The notes: generated from the letters alone by a model not told the origin. A stretch of 64,000 nucleotides of DNA from Thalassovita gelatinovora (GCF_001458355.1 NZ_CYSA01000015.1:129001-193000), one strand, 5' to 3'. Shown: positions 16,687 to 25,815, counted from the first letter of the stretch. Translations and numbers: made by a program.

Positions 16687-17571
16687 ATGGCAGGCAACGG
16701 TTTTGTTGCGCGCAGCACGGGCGCGCTGGTTTCTTTTGCGATCTTTTTCATGGGCGCGACGGTCGCGCAGGCGGCAGTAACCTGCCCACAACCCCTCACC
16801 GCAGACATCCCGCAACGCGCCTCGCGCGCGCCCTCGGGCAGCGAAGTCATGTCGCAACTGCAAAAGGTCAGCGGCACCAAGCGCGATCACGAAGTGCTGG
16901 GGCAGGTTCTGGCTGGCAATATTCCCTCCTTCCTGCGGCAGCTGAAACCGGTTGAAATCACCGGCACCCGCAAAAATGGCGAAGAGGTCCGCGTCACCCT
17001 TTGCGTGATGCCGGAATATCTGGCCGTGGGCGATGACCGCGATTTCGTCCGGGTGCCGATGGGGCTGGCCGCCGCAGCACAGATCGCCAATGAAACCGGC
17101 TTCCTGTTGCCGACCACCAAGATGGTCGATGCGATTTACCATCAGGCCCGCGTTCATCTGGCGCCGCGGCCGATGAAACCCACCTCGCAAATGGAATCCA
17201 CCGCCTATCTGCTGGAACATAATCACACGCTGGACACCCAGCGCGCACAGGAAAGCCGCGACATGGCGCAGCTGACCGCCGGTCAGAAAAAAGACATCGT
17301 GCTGACCAACCGGCTGCGGCAGAAACCGGGCCGGGTGGCGATTTATGGCTGGCACCGTCCCAACGGCAAACCGATCCAGCCGCTGAGCACCGTTCACGGC
17401 GCGGCCTATGCCGATTACAGCCATGGCGTCCGGCTGATCAGCCGCACCGCCTTCGTCAACGGCAAGGCGGAAGACCTGACCAAGCTGATACAGGACCGCG
17501 AACTGTCTTATATCGTCAGCAGCGAAGGCCCGATTTCCGATCCCCAGAACCTGCTGGCGCGGCAGTACTGA
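16687..17571 (+). CDS. Secreted protein of unknown function
   Basis: The 294-aa product has a signal peptide (hydrophobic core about residues 12-26, AQA cleavage site near 28) and a mature region with only two cysteines (TCPQ and TLCVMP). I do not recognise the family. The last third, KPGRVAIYGWHRPNGKPIQPLSTVHGA, followed by YADYSHGVRLISRT, reads like a globular enzymatic domain with several His/Asp positions, and the TVHGAAYADYSHGVR segment appears to be its core. I chose the ATG at 16687 because it gives a compact signal peptide and has GGCAGG upstream; an ATG at 16666 is also possible. Confidence 0.7.
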   Translation: MAGNGFVARSTGALVSFAIFFMGATVAQAAVTCPQPLTADIPQRASRAPSGSEVMSQLQKVSGTKRDHEVLGQVLAGNIPSFLRQLKPVEITGTRKNGEEVRVTLCVMPEYLAVGDDRDFVRVPMGLAAAAQIANETGFLLPTTKMVDAIYHQARVHLAPRPMKPTSQMESTAYLLEHNHTLDTQRAQESRDMAQLTAGQKKDIVLTNRLRQKPGRVAIYGWHRPNGKPIQPLSTVHGAAYADYSHGVRLISRTAFVNGKAEDLTKLIQDRELSYIVSSEGPISDPQNLLARQY

Positions 17572-17598
17572 ACCGCACTTTTTCGGGCAGAAAACAAA

Positions 17599-17628
17599 AA
17601 CGCCAAGGGCTCAAAGGCCCTTGGCGTT
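17599..17628. terminator. Bidirectional terminator
   Basis: A perfect 12-bp stem (17599-17610 with 17617-17628, AACGCCAAGGGC/GCCCTTGGCGTT) with a 6-base loop lies between two convergent genes. On the minus strand it is followed by TTTTGTTTT, on the plus strand by TTGCGTTT. Confidence 0.9.
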
Positions 17629-17655
17629 TTGCGTTTCAGGGCCGCAGATCGTGGT

Positions 17656-18636
17656 TCAATCGATGGTTTTGCAGCAGCGGAAGCCAAGGTGATAATTTTC
17701 GTGGCTGGACGGGCTCATCACCCGCGTCCCATGCCAATACGGCGCACGCCAGCGGCACCAATCGGGATGGGCGCGGTATTTGTCCCAGATGAACCAGCTG
17801 CCTTTCATTTCGGTGACGCCCAGCTTGGTGCTGCCGGTGCTGGCCATCTGATCCGGTGCCATCGGCAGGTTCATATGTTCGGCCGCATTGCCATGCAGGT
17901 CATAGACCCCCAGCCCGCTGGTGCATTTGGAAAACGCGCCGGTCGGATAGGTGTTCGATCCGCAGCTATTATATCCGCCGCCACCGCAGGAAGCGCTTTT
18001 TTCGCTGTTCTGGGCACAGACCCCGCGTTGAAAGGCGGGGCCGTAAGCCCAGCTGGCGCTGGCGGCGTATTTGGAATTGTGGATGCTGCGCATCGCCGCG
18101 ACGGAACCGGCCCCAAACGGATAATCGGGCGGTTCCAGCGCCCCGGCGCAGGCCCCTTCCCATTCATGCGCATCACAGATCCGCTTGCCGACGGCGGCGC
18201 ACACCTCGGCGGCTTCCTTGGCCTTGGTCCAGACCACCGGATAGGTACAGGGAATGTTGGGGAATTCGAACATGTCGATACAGGCCTTGGCATCTTCGGG
18301 CCGTTCGCGGCGCGGATCGTAAAGCGGTGCCATATATCTGTCGCCGCAAATCCGGGTGTTGCGGGCGCTGTTATACTGGTTCACCCCGCCGGGAATGCGG
18401 GCACGGCAATCCTCGGGTGTCATCGGGTGCCGGGTGATCGCCGGATTGCCCTGCCCCATGAAACCCGACGTCGCAAAGATCTGTTTCACCCGCTGCAATT
18501 CGGCATCGCTGAGCCGGTGTTCGGATTTCAACTGTTTGAACAAAACCTCGTTGGCCTCTTGCAGGGCACCGGCCCGAGCGGGCGCGGTCAGGCTCAGCAA
18601 GGCGGCGAGGATCGCAAAGACAAACCGGGCAGTCAT
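17656..18636 (-). CDS. Exported FGE/sulfatase-modifying-factor-like protein
   Basis: This 326-aa protein has a signal peptide (residues 1-22) and a C-terminal formylglycine-generating-enzyme-type domain (about 115-326): FEFPNIPCTYPVVWTKAKEA, GKRICDAHEWEGAC, GVYDLHGNAAEHM and LGFRCCK. In true FGE two close cysteines bind copper in a C-x4-C arrangement; here the matching stretch reads WCRWRAPYW, with only one. It may therefore be a non-catalytic or differently acting family member. Many cysteines (about 15) suggest disulfides in the periplasm. Its ATG overlaps the stop of the upstream exported protein by 4 bp, so the two are made together. Confidence 0.75.
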   Translation of the reverse strand: MTARFVFAILAALLSLTAPARAGALQEANEVLFKQLKSEHRLSDAELQRVKQIFATSGFMGQGNPAITRHPMTPEDCRARIPGGVNQYNSARNTRICGDRYMAPLYDPRRERPEDAKACIDMFEFPNIPCTYPVVWTKAKEAAEVCAAVGKRICDAHEWEGACAGALEPPDYPFGAGSVAAMRSIHNSKYAASASWAYGPAFQRGVCAQNSEKSASCGGGGYNSCGSNTYPTGAFSKCTSGLGVYDLHGNAAEHMNLPMAPDQMASTGSTKLGVTEMKGSWFIWDKYRAHPDWCRWRAPYWHGTRVMSPSSHENYHLGFRCCKTID

Positions 18637-20381
18637 GGCTTGGGTTCCTTCCGGGTCAGGTAAAACAGGTCGCGGTTATCGGCAAACCCGATGAAGCGGG
18701 GGATGATGGTGCCGCCACGGGCCTTCTTTTCGATCAGCGACATGCCGGGCACCAGATGTTCGACATGCCGTTTGCCACCCTGCGCCACGTAAAGCGCCAG
18801 ATAGGTATGTTCGAGCGCGTTCATATCCAGCAGCATGGCGTAATTGCAGCCATAGGCCTGAAACGTGCGCGCCATGGCCGATGGCGTGGCGGTCGAAAAA
18901 TAGCCGTAAATCAGGTACCGGTGGCCATTTGCCTGCGCCATGCAGGCCCCGGCGCGCAAAGTCCGCAAATCGGCATCGGCCGATCCTGACCAGTTGCCCG
19001 GCCCCCATTGGGTCACCCGGTCGCCCGGCACCGGCTGGCCGGTGGCGGGATCGGTCACCACCAAGGGCACACCGTTTTGCCGGGCAAAGGTGATCTTGGG
19101 CAGCAGCGCATTATCGCTTTCCTGCCAGGTCTTCATCACGATGGTGCCATCGGTCAGCCGGTACAGCGTCGACAGGTCGGGCTGCAATTTGCTCAGCACC
19201 ACGCCCTTTTCGATAAATCCGTAATGATGGCCCAGATGGGTACCCGCGTAATCACCGTATTTGAACGCACCATGCTGGCGTTTGAAGCCGCCGGTGAAGG
19301 TGGCCACCGCGCGGCTGGCGATGACCGGGTTGACCATGCCCAGCGTGACCAGCGGTTGCGCGGTGCTGATCCCATCCGGCCCGGGCAGGCCGCGCGGACG
19401 GACCGAAGAGGGGGGCCGCGAAGACCAACCCAGCGCCGGGTGATCTGTGCCCACCGCATAGCCGATGTCATAAAGCCCAAGATCGAAAGCAACCATATAG
19501 CCGGTGGCGCGGGATTCGACCCCGTCCAGCCGGTTGGCGCCGGGGGTGGCAAAAACACCGTCGCTGATCGCGCGCGGCTGAAACGCGCTGGCGAACACCC
19601 CTTCCAACCCGTCCACCGGATACCATTGCCCGATGGTCATCCGGCCCGGTTGCGCCCCCTTGAGACCGAAATCAAGCAAGGTGGAAATCACAGTCTGGTC
19701 TTCCGGGGCGCCGTTGCCCTGCATCGGGTTAGGGCCGGCATCGACGCCGCCCACCCCGCCGGTGCCCAGCGCATCGCTGGTTTCCAGCTGTGAATCCTTG
19801 TAAAAATTGTCACGCACGAAGCGCACGATGGTTTCGCCGCCCCAAACATTGTCGCGCAGAAAATCGGTCGCGGTTTCGATACTGGTCCGCGCCCCCGTCA
19901 CCCGATTGCGCAAGAACAGCCCCCCGTCACAGATCGGCGCATAGGCCGTTCCGCTTTTGCGCGCGTCGGTCAGCGCCGCCGCACCGTCGGCCCACGGGGT
20001 GCAGATCGTTTCGCCCTTGGCGGTGGTGAGGAGAAGCGCCGGGGCAGTGCCCAAGCGCAAGGCAACGCTTTGGCTGTCGGGATCGGGGTTTTCGAGGTGA
20101 AATTCGATTGGCTTGCCGTCGGGACCATCGCGCAATTGCAACAGATACCACGCCCCGACCCCGGGATTGAGCGATATCAGCGTGACATGCTGGCCGGTTT
20201 CAGCATCCGTTGCCGCCACCGTGTCGCGGAACATCTGCAAATCGATCACGGATTTTGCCGCCACCGCGTCATAGGCTTCGCGTTGCCGGGTCAGCGTATC
20301 GGCATCCTGCGCCGCCGCTGCCCCGGCCAAGGCCGCTGCCGCCAATCCCATTGCGATCCGGTTCACCCTCACGCGCACCAT
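18633..20381 (-). CDS. Large exported protein, possible phosphodiester glycosidase-like C-terminus
   Basis: This 582-aa protein has a signal peptide (AAAQD near residue 25) and a long mature region. The C-terminal stretch HRYLIYGYFSTATPSAMA, then TFQAYGCNYAMLLDMNALEH, recalls the phosphodiester glycosidase (NAGPA) family, where a similar block ends in a conserved Asp. The similarity is limited and I rate it as suggestive. The gene starts one base after the stop of the NAD-dependent epimerase gene and overlaps the FGE-like gene by 4 bp, so the three form one tightly packed operon. A role in a secreted or cell-surface sugar structure is inferred from that context. Confidence 0.6.
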   Translation of the reverse strand: MVRVRVNRIAMGLAAAALAGAAAAQDADTLTRQREAYDAVAAKSVIDLQMFRDTVAATDAETGQHVTLISLNPGVGAWYLLQLRDGPDGKPIEFHLENPDPDSQSVALRLGTAPALLLTTAKGETICTPWADGAAALTDARKSGTAYAPICDGGLFLRNRVTGARTSIETATDFLRDNVWGGETIVRFVRDNFYKDSQLETSDALGTGGVGGVDAGPNPMQGNGAPEDQTVISTLLDFGLKGAQPGRMTIGQWYPVDGLEGVFASAFQPRAISDGVFATPGANRLDGVESRATGYMVAFDLGLYDIGYAVGTDHPALGWSSRPPSSVRPRGLPGPDGISTAQPLVTLGMVNPVIASRAVATFTGGFKRQHGAFKYGDYAGTHLGHHYGFIEKGVVLSKLQPDLSTLYRLTDGTIVMKTWQESDNALLPKITFARQNGVPLVVTDPATGQPVPGDRVTQWGPGNWSGSADADLRTLRAGACMAQANGHRYLIYGYFSTATPSAMARTFQAYGCNYAMLLDMNALEHTYLALYVAQGGKRHVEHLVPGMSLIEKKARGGTIIPRFIGFADNRDLFYLTRKEPKP

Positions 20382-20382
20382 C

Positions 20383-21426
20383 TCAGATCACCCAGCGCAG
20401 CATCGCCAGCGCGCCCTTTTTCCATGGCACCCGGTGGGTCACACCGGTTTGCGCCGAAATGCGGTCACGGTTGGACAGATACCATTCGTAATTTCGGATC
20501 AATGCTTCTTCATTGGAATGTTCAGGCCGGTATCCCAGCCTGTCCTTGGCCTTGTCGATGCTGACGAAACTGTCCTTGCCGGCGGTTTCGTAAATCCATT
20601 TGTACAGCGGCGACAGGTGCAGCGCCTCAAGCGCGCGCAACGTCCAGATCGCGGGGGCGGCGGGAAATCCGATGATACGCTTGCCGAATCCGGCCCGGTC
20701 CAGCACCGCCTGAAAGCTTTGCCGCAGGCTGCCGAAGCGTTCCGCGCCAATGTTGAACACATCATTGACCACCGCAGCGTCACCATGGGCACACAGGTAA
20801 ACCGCCTGATTGAGGTCATCGACATCGAGAAGCTGATACAGGTTATCCCCCGATCCCAGCACCGGGAAACTGTGGCCGTCGGCTGCGAATTCATACAGCA
20901 GTTCGAACGCGCCAAGCCGTTCCGGCCCGACAAAGCTTTTGGGCCGCAGCACCGAAACGGTCAGCCCCTTGTCGCGGGCTTCGATGCAGACATGTTCCGC
21001 CTGGACCTTGGATTCGCCATAGGGGCCGACCCCGATCATGGCATCGTTTTCGGTCAGCGGATGATGGTCGGGAATACCGTAAACGGCGGTCGAGGAAATA
21101 TGGATGAACCGGTCGATACCGCGGTCCCGCGCGGCGTCCAGCATGGTTCTTGTGCCGTCGACATTGGTGGAATGGATTTCCTCCGGTTCGGCCAGCGGCA
21201 AGGCGGCGGCGCAATGCACCACCACATCAATGCCGTCAAAGGCCGCATCGTGCAGGGACCGGTCGCGGACATCGCCGCGCAACTCCGATATCCGGTCTGC
21301 TTCGGGATAGCTGAAAGGCGCGATATCATAGCTGCGCACCTCGTGGCCCCGGTCCAGCAGGTAGCGTACCAGATTGATCCCCATGAAACCGGCACCGCCG
21401 GTCACAAGAAAGCGTTTCTTTTCCAT
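20383..21426 (-). CDS. NAD-dependent epimerase/dehydratase
   Basis: This 347-aa extended short-chain dehydrogenase acts on nucleotide sugars or lipid-linked sugars. It has the Rossmann motif TGGAGFMG (residues 9-16), the catalytic triad region HISSTAVYG and YGESK, and a helical C-terminal lid. The substrate is not readable. I chose the ATG at 21426 (GGAAGAGG upstream) rather than the extension to 21483. It is the first gene of a three-gene operon with two exported proteins and is divergent from the UbiA-type prenyltransferase gene, suggesting a common sugar-lipid pathway. Confidence 0.85.
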   Translation of the reverse strand: MEKKRFLVTGGAGFMGINLVRYLLDRGHEVRSYDIAPFSYPEADRISELRGDVRDRSLHDAAFDGIDVVVHCAAALPLAEPEEIHSTNVDGTRTMLDAARDRGIDRFIHISSTAVYGIPDHHPLTENDAMIGVGPYGESKVQAEHVCIEARDKGLTVSVLRPKSFVGPERLGAFELLYEFAADGHSFPVLGSGDNLYQLLDVDDLNQAVYLCAHGDAAVVNDVFNIGAERFGSLRQSFQAVLDRAGFGKRIIGFPAAPAIWTLRALEALHLSPLYKWIYETAGKDSFVSIDKAKDRLGYRPEHSNEEALIRNYEWYLSNRDRISAQTGVTHRVPWKKGALAMLRWVI

Positions 21427-21634
21427 ACTATGCCTCTTCCGGCCAACGGTCGCCAGCGCCGCCGATCCTATTCGCGTGTTCATTGCATTCCAAGTTGGAA
21501 CAAAGCCGCCCGGTCGAACATGATCTGCATCAAGGGATACCAGAACCCCGGTTGGTATTCCTTGGGACCGAGGATAACATCAACCAAACTCAGGCCCCCC
21601 GGCCCAATATCACAGCTTAACAGGCGCACCCCGA

Positions 21635-23002
21635 ATGGAAATGACCCCTGCTTCCCCGCATCCGCAAAAGGTGCCGCTGATCGTGCATCTGGAAGGGGCC
21701 CTGTTGCGGACCGATCTTGGCTATGAAAGCTTCTGGGCCGCTTTGGGCCATGATGTGCCGGGAACGCTGCGGCATCTGGCGGCGGGCGGTGGGGTGCGGT
21801 CATTGGCCGGGATCGCCGCCCCGGCGGCTGACTATCTGCCTTTGCACGAAGATATCGTCGATCACGCCCGCGCGGCGGTCGCAGAAGGCCGCGAAGTGCA
21901 TCTGGTAGCGAGCGCGGATCAGGCGCTGGTCGATGCCGTGGCGGCGCGGCTGGCCCTGCCGGGGCCGCATTTTGGGACCGAACCCGACCGTGACCTGAAC
22001 GGCGCGGCGTTGGCCGCTTTCCTGTCCTCCCGGTTCGGGACGGGCGGGTTCGATTATATCGGTGGGCCCGATGAAGGCCCTGAAATCCCGGATCAGGCGC
22101 GACAACAGCAACCCGTCGATGTCGTCGAAGATGGCTGGACCTGGGCCGCTTTGCTGCGCGAATTGCGGCCACATCAATGGATCAAGAACATCCTGCTGTT
22201 CGTGCCATTGCTGGCGGCGCATCGATTTGAAGCGATGCCATTCGCGCAGGCGACGCTGGCTTTTGCGGGGTTCAGCTTGGGTGCGTCCGCGATCTATATC
22301 CTGAATGATCTTCTCGATCTGGACGGCGACCGCCACCACCCCGAAAAGCGCAACCGCCCAATCGCATCTGGGGCGTTGCCGATCCCAGTGGCGACCCGCG
22401 CCAGCGCGGCTTTGGTGCTGATATCGCTGAGCTTGGCGCTGCTGGTCAGCCCGGCGGTGGCGGCGTTGACCGCGCTATATATGACCGGCAGCCTGAGCTA
22501 TTCCTTATGGCTGAAAAAATGGCGCTGGCTGGATGTCATCACCTTGGCCTGCCTGTTCCTGCTGCGGCTGCTGACCGGGGCCGTTGCGGTTCAGGTCGCG
22601 GTGCCATTGCCATTGCTGGCCTCTGCCTTCGCGGTTTTTTTCGTGCTGGCCTGCGTCAAGCGGATCACCGCGCTGAGCCGCCTGCATATCGATGGCCATT
22701 TGCCCCGGCGCGGCTATCGGCCCTCCGATCTGCGTTGGCTTGAATGGGCGTCTTACGTCGTAATTCCGGTGTCGGCAGGGCTATTTCTGTCCTATGTTTT
22801 CGGCCCCGAGGCAGCGCTGCTTTACAACTATCAGTCGCTGTTGGCGGTTGTGGCCGTGCCGATGGTGGTCTGGCTGTTTCGCGTGGTCCGACTCAGCCTG
22901 CACGGGCTGGAAGATTTCGACCCGCTGCGCTTCGTGCTGCACGACCGTATCGGCATGTCGATCATTCTGGCCGCGCTTATCCTGGTGATGTTGTCCGCCT
23001 GA
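21635..23002 (+). CDS. UbiA-family prenyltransferase with degenerate HAD-like N-terminal domain
   Basis: This 455-aa protein is a fusion. Residues about 10-145 resemble a HAD phosphatase but the catalytic DxDGT is replaced by HLEGA, and later HAD motifs are also eroded. Residues 165-455 are a UbiA-type membrane prenyltransferase with the polyprenyl-diphosphate Mg2+ site NDLLDLDGDRHHPEKRNRP. This branch includes decaprenyl-phosphate phosphoribosyltransferases, so a polyprenyl-phosphate sugar product is more likely than a quinone. The ribosome site is poor. It faces a GtrA gene 6 bp from its stop and diverges from the epimerase operon. Confidence 0.8.
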   Translation: MEMTPASPHPQKVPLIVHLEGALLRTDLGYESFWAALGHDVPGTLRHLAAGGGVRSLAGIAAPAADYLPLHEDIVDHARAAVAEGREVHLVASADQALVDAVAARLALPGPHFGTEPDRDLNGAALAAFLSSRFGTGGFDYIGGPDEGPEIPDQARQQQPVDVVEDGWTWAALLRELRPHQWIKNILLFVPLLAAHRFEAMPFAQATLAFAGFSLGASAIYILNDLLDLDGDRHHPEKRNRPIASGALPIPVATRASAALVLISLSLALLVSPAVAALTALYMTGSLSYSLWLKKWRWLDVITLACLFLLRLLTGAVAVQVAVPLPLLASAFAVFFVLACVKRITALSRLHIDGHLPRRGYRPSDLRWLEWASYVVIPVSAGLFLSYVFGPEAALLYNYQSLLAVVAVPMVVWLFRVVRLSLHGLEDFDPLRFVLHDRIGMSIILAALILVMLSA

Positions 23003-23008
23003 CCCGGA

Positions 23009-23419
23009 TCAGCGCGGTCCGGGGACGTTGGAAAACACGAACCTGCGGTCGAGATTGTATTTCACCAGATACCCGATGCTCAGGCCCATCACCGCACCGG
23101 TTTCGCGCATTGCGTCGGTTTTCCACACCAACCAGAACGCGGTTTCGCTGCCCCAGAACAGCAATGTCGTGCCGATCCCGGTGAAGGTATACAGCAGGAA
23201 CTTGCGCCCCTCTTCACCGGCGGGCCGCGCCGCATCGTAGAAAATCCACCGCTTGTCGAGCAGGTATTTGGCGATCAATCCCGATCCCGTCCCCGCGATC
23301 ATCGCCGGGAAAAACCATGCCGCGTTGATCCAGAACACCCCGCGCTGCGCCGCCAGATTGATCAGCGTCGCCACAATGGCGAAGCCGGCATAACGGATAA
23401 CAAGCGTCGACATGTTCAC
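23009..23419 (-). CDS. GtrA-family membrane protein
   Basis: This 136-aa protein has four membrane helices and the GtrA signature, including RYAGFAIVATLINLAAQRGVF at the N-terminus, AKYLLDKRWIF in the middle and YLVKYNLDRRFVF near the end. GtrA proteins are thought to move polyprenyl-phosphate sugars across the membrane. The start is taken as the GTG at 23419 because AAGGGGGA lies at optimal spacing; an ATG at 23413 is the alternative. It is convergent with the UbiA-type gene, which may make its lipid-linked cargo. Confidence 0.85.
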   Translation of the reverse strand: MNMSTLVIRYAGFAIVATLINLAAQRGVFWINAAWFFPAMIAGTGSGLIAKYLLDKRWIFYDAARPAGEEGRKFLLYTFTGIGTTLLFWGSETAFWLVWKTDAMRETGAVMGLSIGYLVKYNLDRRFVFSNVPGPR

Positions 23420-23552
23420 GGTCGCGTCCCCCTTGGCATGTCATGAAAGCTGACCGCAGGCTTTGCAAGGGTGAATTCGACACCGCATTGCGCAGGTTGT
23501 CAGTCGCGCGGCCCGTGTTAGGTTGACGCCAAACCGATACAGGAGGTGAGAT

Positions 23553-24245
23553 ATGAAACTGACATGGTTGGGCCATTCCGGATTCCGCATGGAAATCGCC
23601 GATCAGGTGCTGCTGGTCGATCCCTGGCTCAGCGGCAATCCGATGTTTCCCGAAACCAGCCGCGCCGACGCCATTCGCGGCGCGACGGCGATTCTGGTAA
23701 GCCACGGCCATGGCGACCATTCCGCCGACGCCTTGGCGATTTCCAGGGAATTGGATATTCCCGTCGTCGGTATCTATGATTTGATGAGCTTCTGGGAAAC
23801 CAGCGAAGATGCCAAGGTGATCGGCTTCAACAAGGGCGGCACGATCCGTCTGGGCGAGGTCGCGGTCACCATGGTGAATGCGTCTCATTCTTCATCGATT
23901 GGCGGCGAAAACGGGCCGGTCTATGCCGGAACCGAATCGGGTTTCATGATCGCCGGGGGTGGCCATGTGATTTATTTCACCGGCGATACCGACGTGATGG
24001 CGGATATGAAGATCTTCAACGATCTGCACGCGCCTGATATCGGCATCCTCTGCGCAGGCGGTCATTTCACCATGGATATGAAACGCGCGGCCTATGCGGC
24101 GAAAACCTTCTTTGATTTCAAGACGGTGATCCCGTGCCATTACCGCACTTTCCCGATTTTGGAACAATCGGCAGCGGTGCTGGCCGATGCTTTGCCCGGC
24201 GTCGACGTTGTGGAACCGCAGGTGATGGACCCAATCACGCTTTGA
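23553..24245 (+). CDS. UPF0173-type metallo-beta-lactamase-fold hydrolase
   Basis: This 230-aa protein is an MBL-fold metal-dependent hydrolase of the UPF0173/YtkL type. Metal-binding motifs include WLGHSGFR at the N-terminus, SHGHGDH (residues about 50-56), the HSSSIG segment, TGDTDV and IPCHYRTFP. No signal peptide is present. The biochemical substrate for this widespread family is not established. AGGAGGT precedes the ATG. The gene is single, between the GtrA gene and the convergent tadA. Confidence 0.87.
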   Translation: MKLTWLGHSGFRMEIADQVLLVDPWLSGNPMFPETSRADAIRGATAILVSHGHGDHSADALAISRELDIPVVGIYDLMSFWETSEDAKVIGFNKGGTIRLGEVAVTMVNASHSSSIGGENGPVYAGTESGFMIAGGGHVIYFTGDTDVMADMKIFNDLHAPDIGILCAGGHFTMDMKRAAYAAKTFFDFKTVIPCHYRTFPILEQSAAVLADALPGVDVVEPQVMDPITL

Positions 24246-24254
24246 ATGGTCGCC

Positions 24255-24704
24255 CTACCGGCGCGCAGCAAAGAAATCCTTCAACAGCGCCTCGGATGCC
24301 TGCGCGTCGATCCCGTCATAGACTTCGGGCACATGATGGCATTGGCTGTGGCTGAAGATGCGCGGGCCATGCGCCACGCCGCCGCTTTTGGGGTCTGCCG
24401 CGCCGTAATACAGCCGTGCGATCCGCGCCGCTGAAAGCGCGGTGGCGCACATCGGGCAAGGTTCCAGCGTCACGTAAAGATCATGCCCCGGCAAGCGTTC
24501 GCTGCCTGCGGCGGCGCAACCGGCGCGGATCACCAGAATTTCGGCATGGGCGGTGGGATCGTTCAATTCGCGCGTGCGATTGCCCGCCCGTGCCACCACC
24601 GTCCCGTCAGGCGAAACCAGCACCGCGCCGACCGGCACTTCGCCACGACCGGCCGCGGCGCGCGCCTCGTCCAGCGCGATATCCATGAAACTGCGAAAAA
24701 CCAT
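24255..24704 (-). CDS. tadA: tRNA adenosine deaminase
   Basis: This 149-aa cytidine deaminase-fold zinc enzyme has the HAE motif in NDPTAHAEIL and the PCPMC motif, with the Arg-rich region typical of TadA. It converts A34 to inosine in tRNA-Arg(ACG), an essential wobble modification. The ATG at 24704 has AAGGAAGGGT upstream; an internal ATG at 24686 is less well placed. It diverges from rluB across 85 bp. Confidence 0.92.
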   Translation of the reverse strand: MVFRSFMDIALDEARAAAGRGEVPVGAVLVSPDGTVVARAGNRTRELNDPTAHAEILVIRAGCAAAGSERLPGHDLYVTLEPCPMCATALSAARIARLYYGAADPKSGGVAHGPRIFSHSQCHHVPEVYDGIDAQASEALLKDFFAARR

Positions 24705-24789
24705 ACCCTTCCTTGCCCCGCGATCGGTGCTTTCGCAATGGCGAATTTTGCGCTAAGCCTCGGCCTTCGCATTCCGAAAAGGTTCGCCC

Positions 24790-25815
24790 ATGTCCGACAC
24801 GCCCCCCGCAGGAGAACGCATCGCCAAGGTCATCGCCCGCGCCGGGGTGGCCAGCCGGCGCGAAGCCGAGAAGCTGATCGCGGACGGTCGGGTAACGGTG
24901 AATGGCAAACAGATCGACAGCCCGGCGCTGAACGTCACCCCAAAGGACAAGGTGGAGGTGAACGGCAAACCGCTTGATGCACCGGAACCGGCGCGCCTTT
25001 GGCTGTATCACAAACCGACCGGGTTGGTGACCAGCCACAAGGACGAACAGGGCCGGTCGACGATTTATGACAAACTGCCCGAAGACCTGCCCCGGGTGAT
25101 GAGCGTCGGACGGCTTGACCTGAATTCCGAAGGTCTGCTGCTGCTGACCAATGACGGGGAACTCAAGCGCAAGCTGGAACTGCCCTCGACCGGCTGGCTG
25201 CGCAAATACCGGGTCCGGGTCAAGGGCAACGTGCGGGACGAAATCTTGGAACCGCTGCGTAAGGGGCTCAATGTCGAAGGCGAAAGATTCCAGCCGATGA
25301 TCGTCAGTTTCGACCGGCAGCAAGGTGCCAATGCCTGGCTGACCGTGGGACTGCGCGAAGGCAAGAACCGCGAAATCCGCCGCGCGATGGAAGCCGTCGG
25401 GTTGGTGGTGAACCGGCTGATCCGGGTGTCTTACGGGCCGTTCCAGCTTGGTCAACTGAAACAGGGTGCGGTCGAAGAATTGCGCCGCAAGGTGCTGCGC
25501 GATCAATTGGGTCTGGACCCGGCGGAACCGGAACAGCCGCAACACCCCCAGCAACCGCGCGGGCGTGGCCCGCAAATCAAGCGCGGTGGAGCCGAAAAAC
25601 GAACCGATAGCGGCAAGCCCGGCACAAGCAAAAAGCCCGGCCTGCGTGGTCGGCCCGGTGCGGGCGGCAAACCCGGCGCGGGCGGCAAACCCCGTGCGGG
25701 GGACTGGCCCGATGCAGGTGGCCGCCCCGGCGCGGAGCGCGGCAAAAAGCCGGGCCAGCGCAAACCAAACGCCTCAAAGGGCAGGAAACCCGGCGGCGGG
25801 TCGCCGAAACGCTAA
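24790..25815 (+). CDS. rluB: 23S rRNA pseudouridine synthase (RsuA/RluB family)
   Basis: This 341-aa protein has an N-terminal S4 RNA-binding domain (residues 8-65, KVIARAGVASRREAEKLI) and a pseudouridine synthase domain with the catalytic Asp110 in GRLDLNSEG and the KNREIRR motif. By analogy it isomerises U2605 (E. coli numbering) of 23S rRNA; RluF- or RsuA-like specificity is possible. The last 85 residues are a basic, disordered tail with repeats of the type GKPGAGGKP and RPGA, which is common in alphaproteobacterial members. A hairpin (GGTCCG/CGGACC) lies just after the stop. Confidence 0.9.
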   Translation: MSDTPPAGERIAKVIARAGVASRREAEKLIADGRVTVNGKQIDSPALNVTPKDKVEVNGKPLDAPEPARLWLYHKPTGLVTSHKDEQGRSTIYDKLPEDLPRVMSVGRLDLNSEGLLLLTNDGELKRKLELPSTGWLRKYRVRVKGNVRDEILEPLRKGLNVEGERFQPMIVSFDRQQGANAWLTVGLREGKNREIRRAMEAVGLVVNRLIRVSYGPFQLGQLKQGAVEELRRKVLRDQLGLDPAEPEQPQHPQQPRGRGPQIKRGGAEKRTDSGKPGTSKKPGLRGRPGAGGKPGAGGKPRAGDWPDAGGRPGAERGKKPGQRKPNASKGRKPGGGSPKR

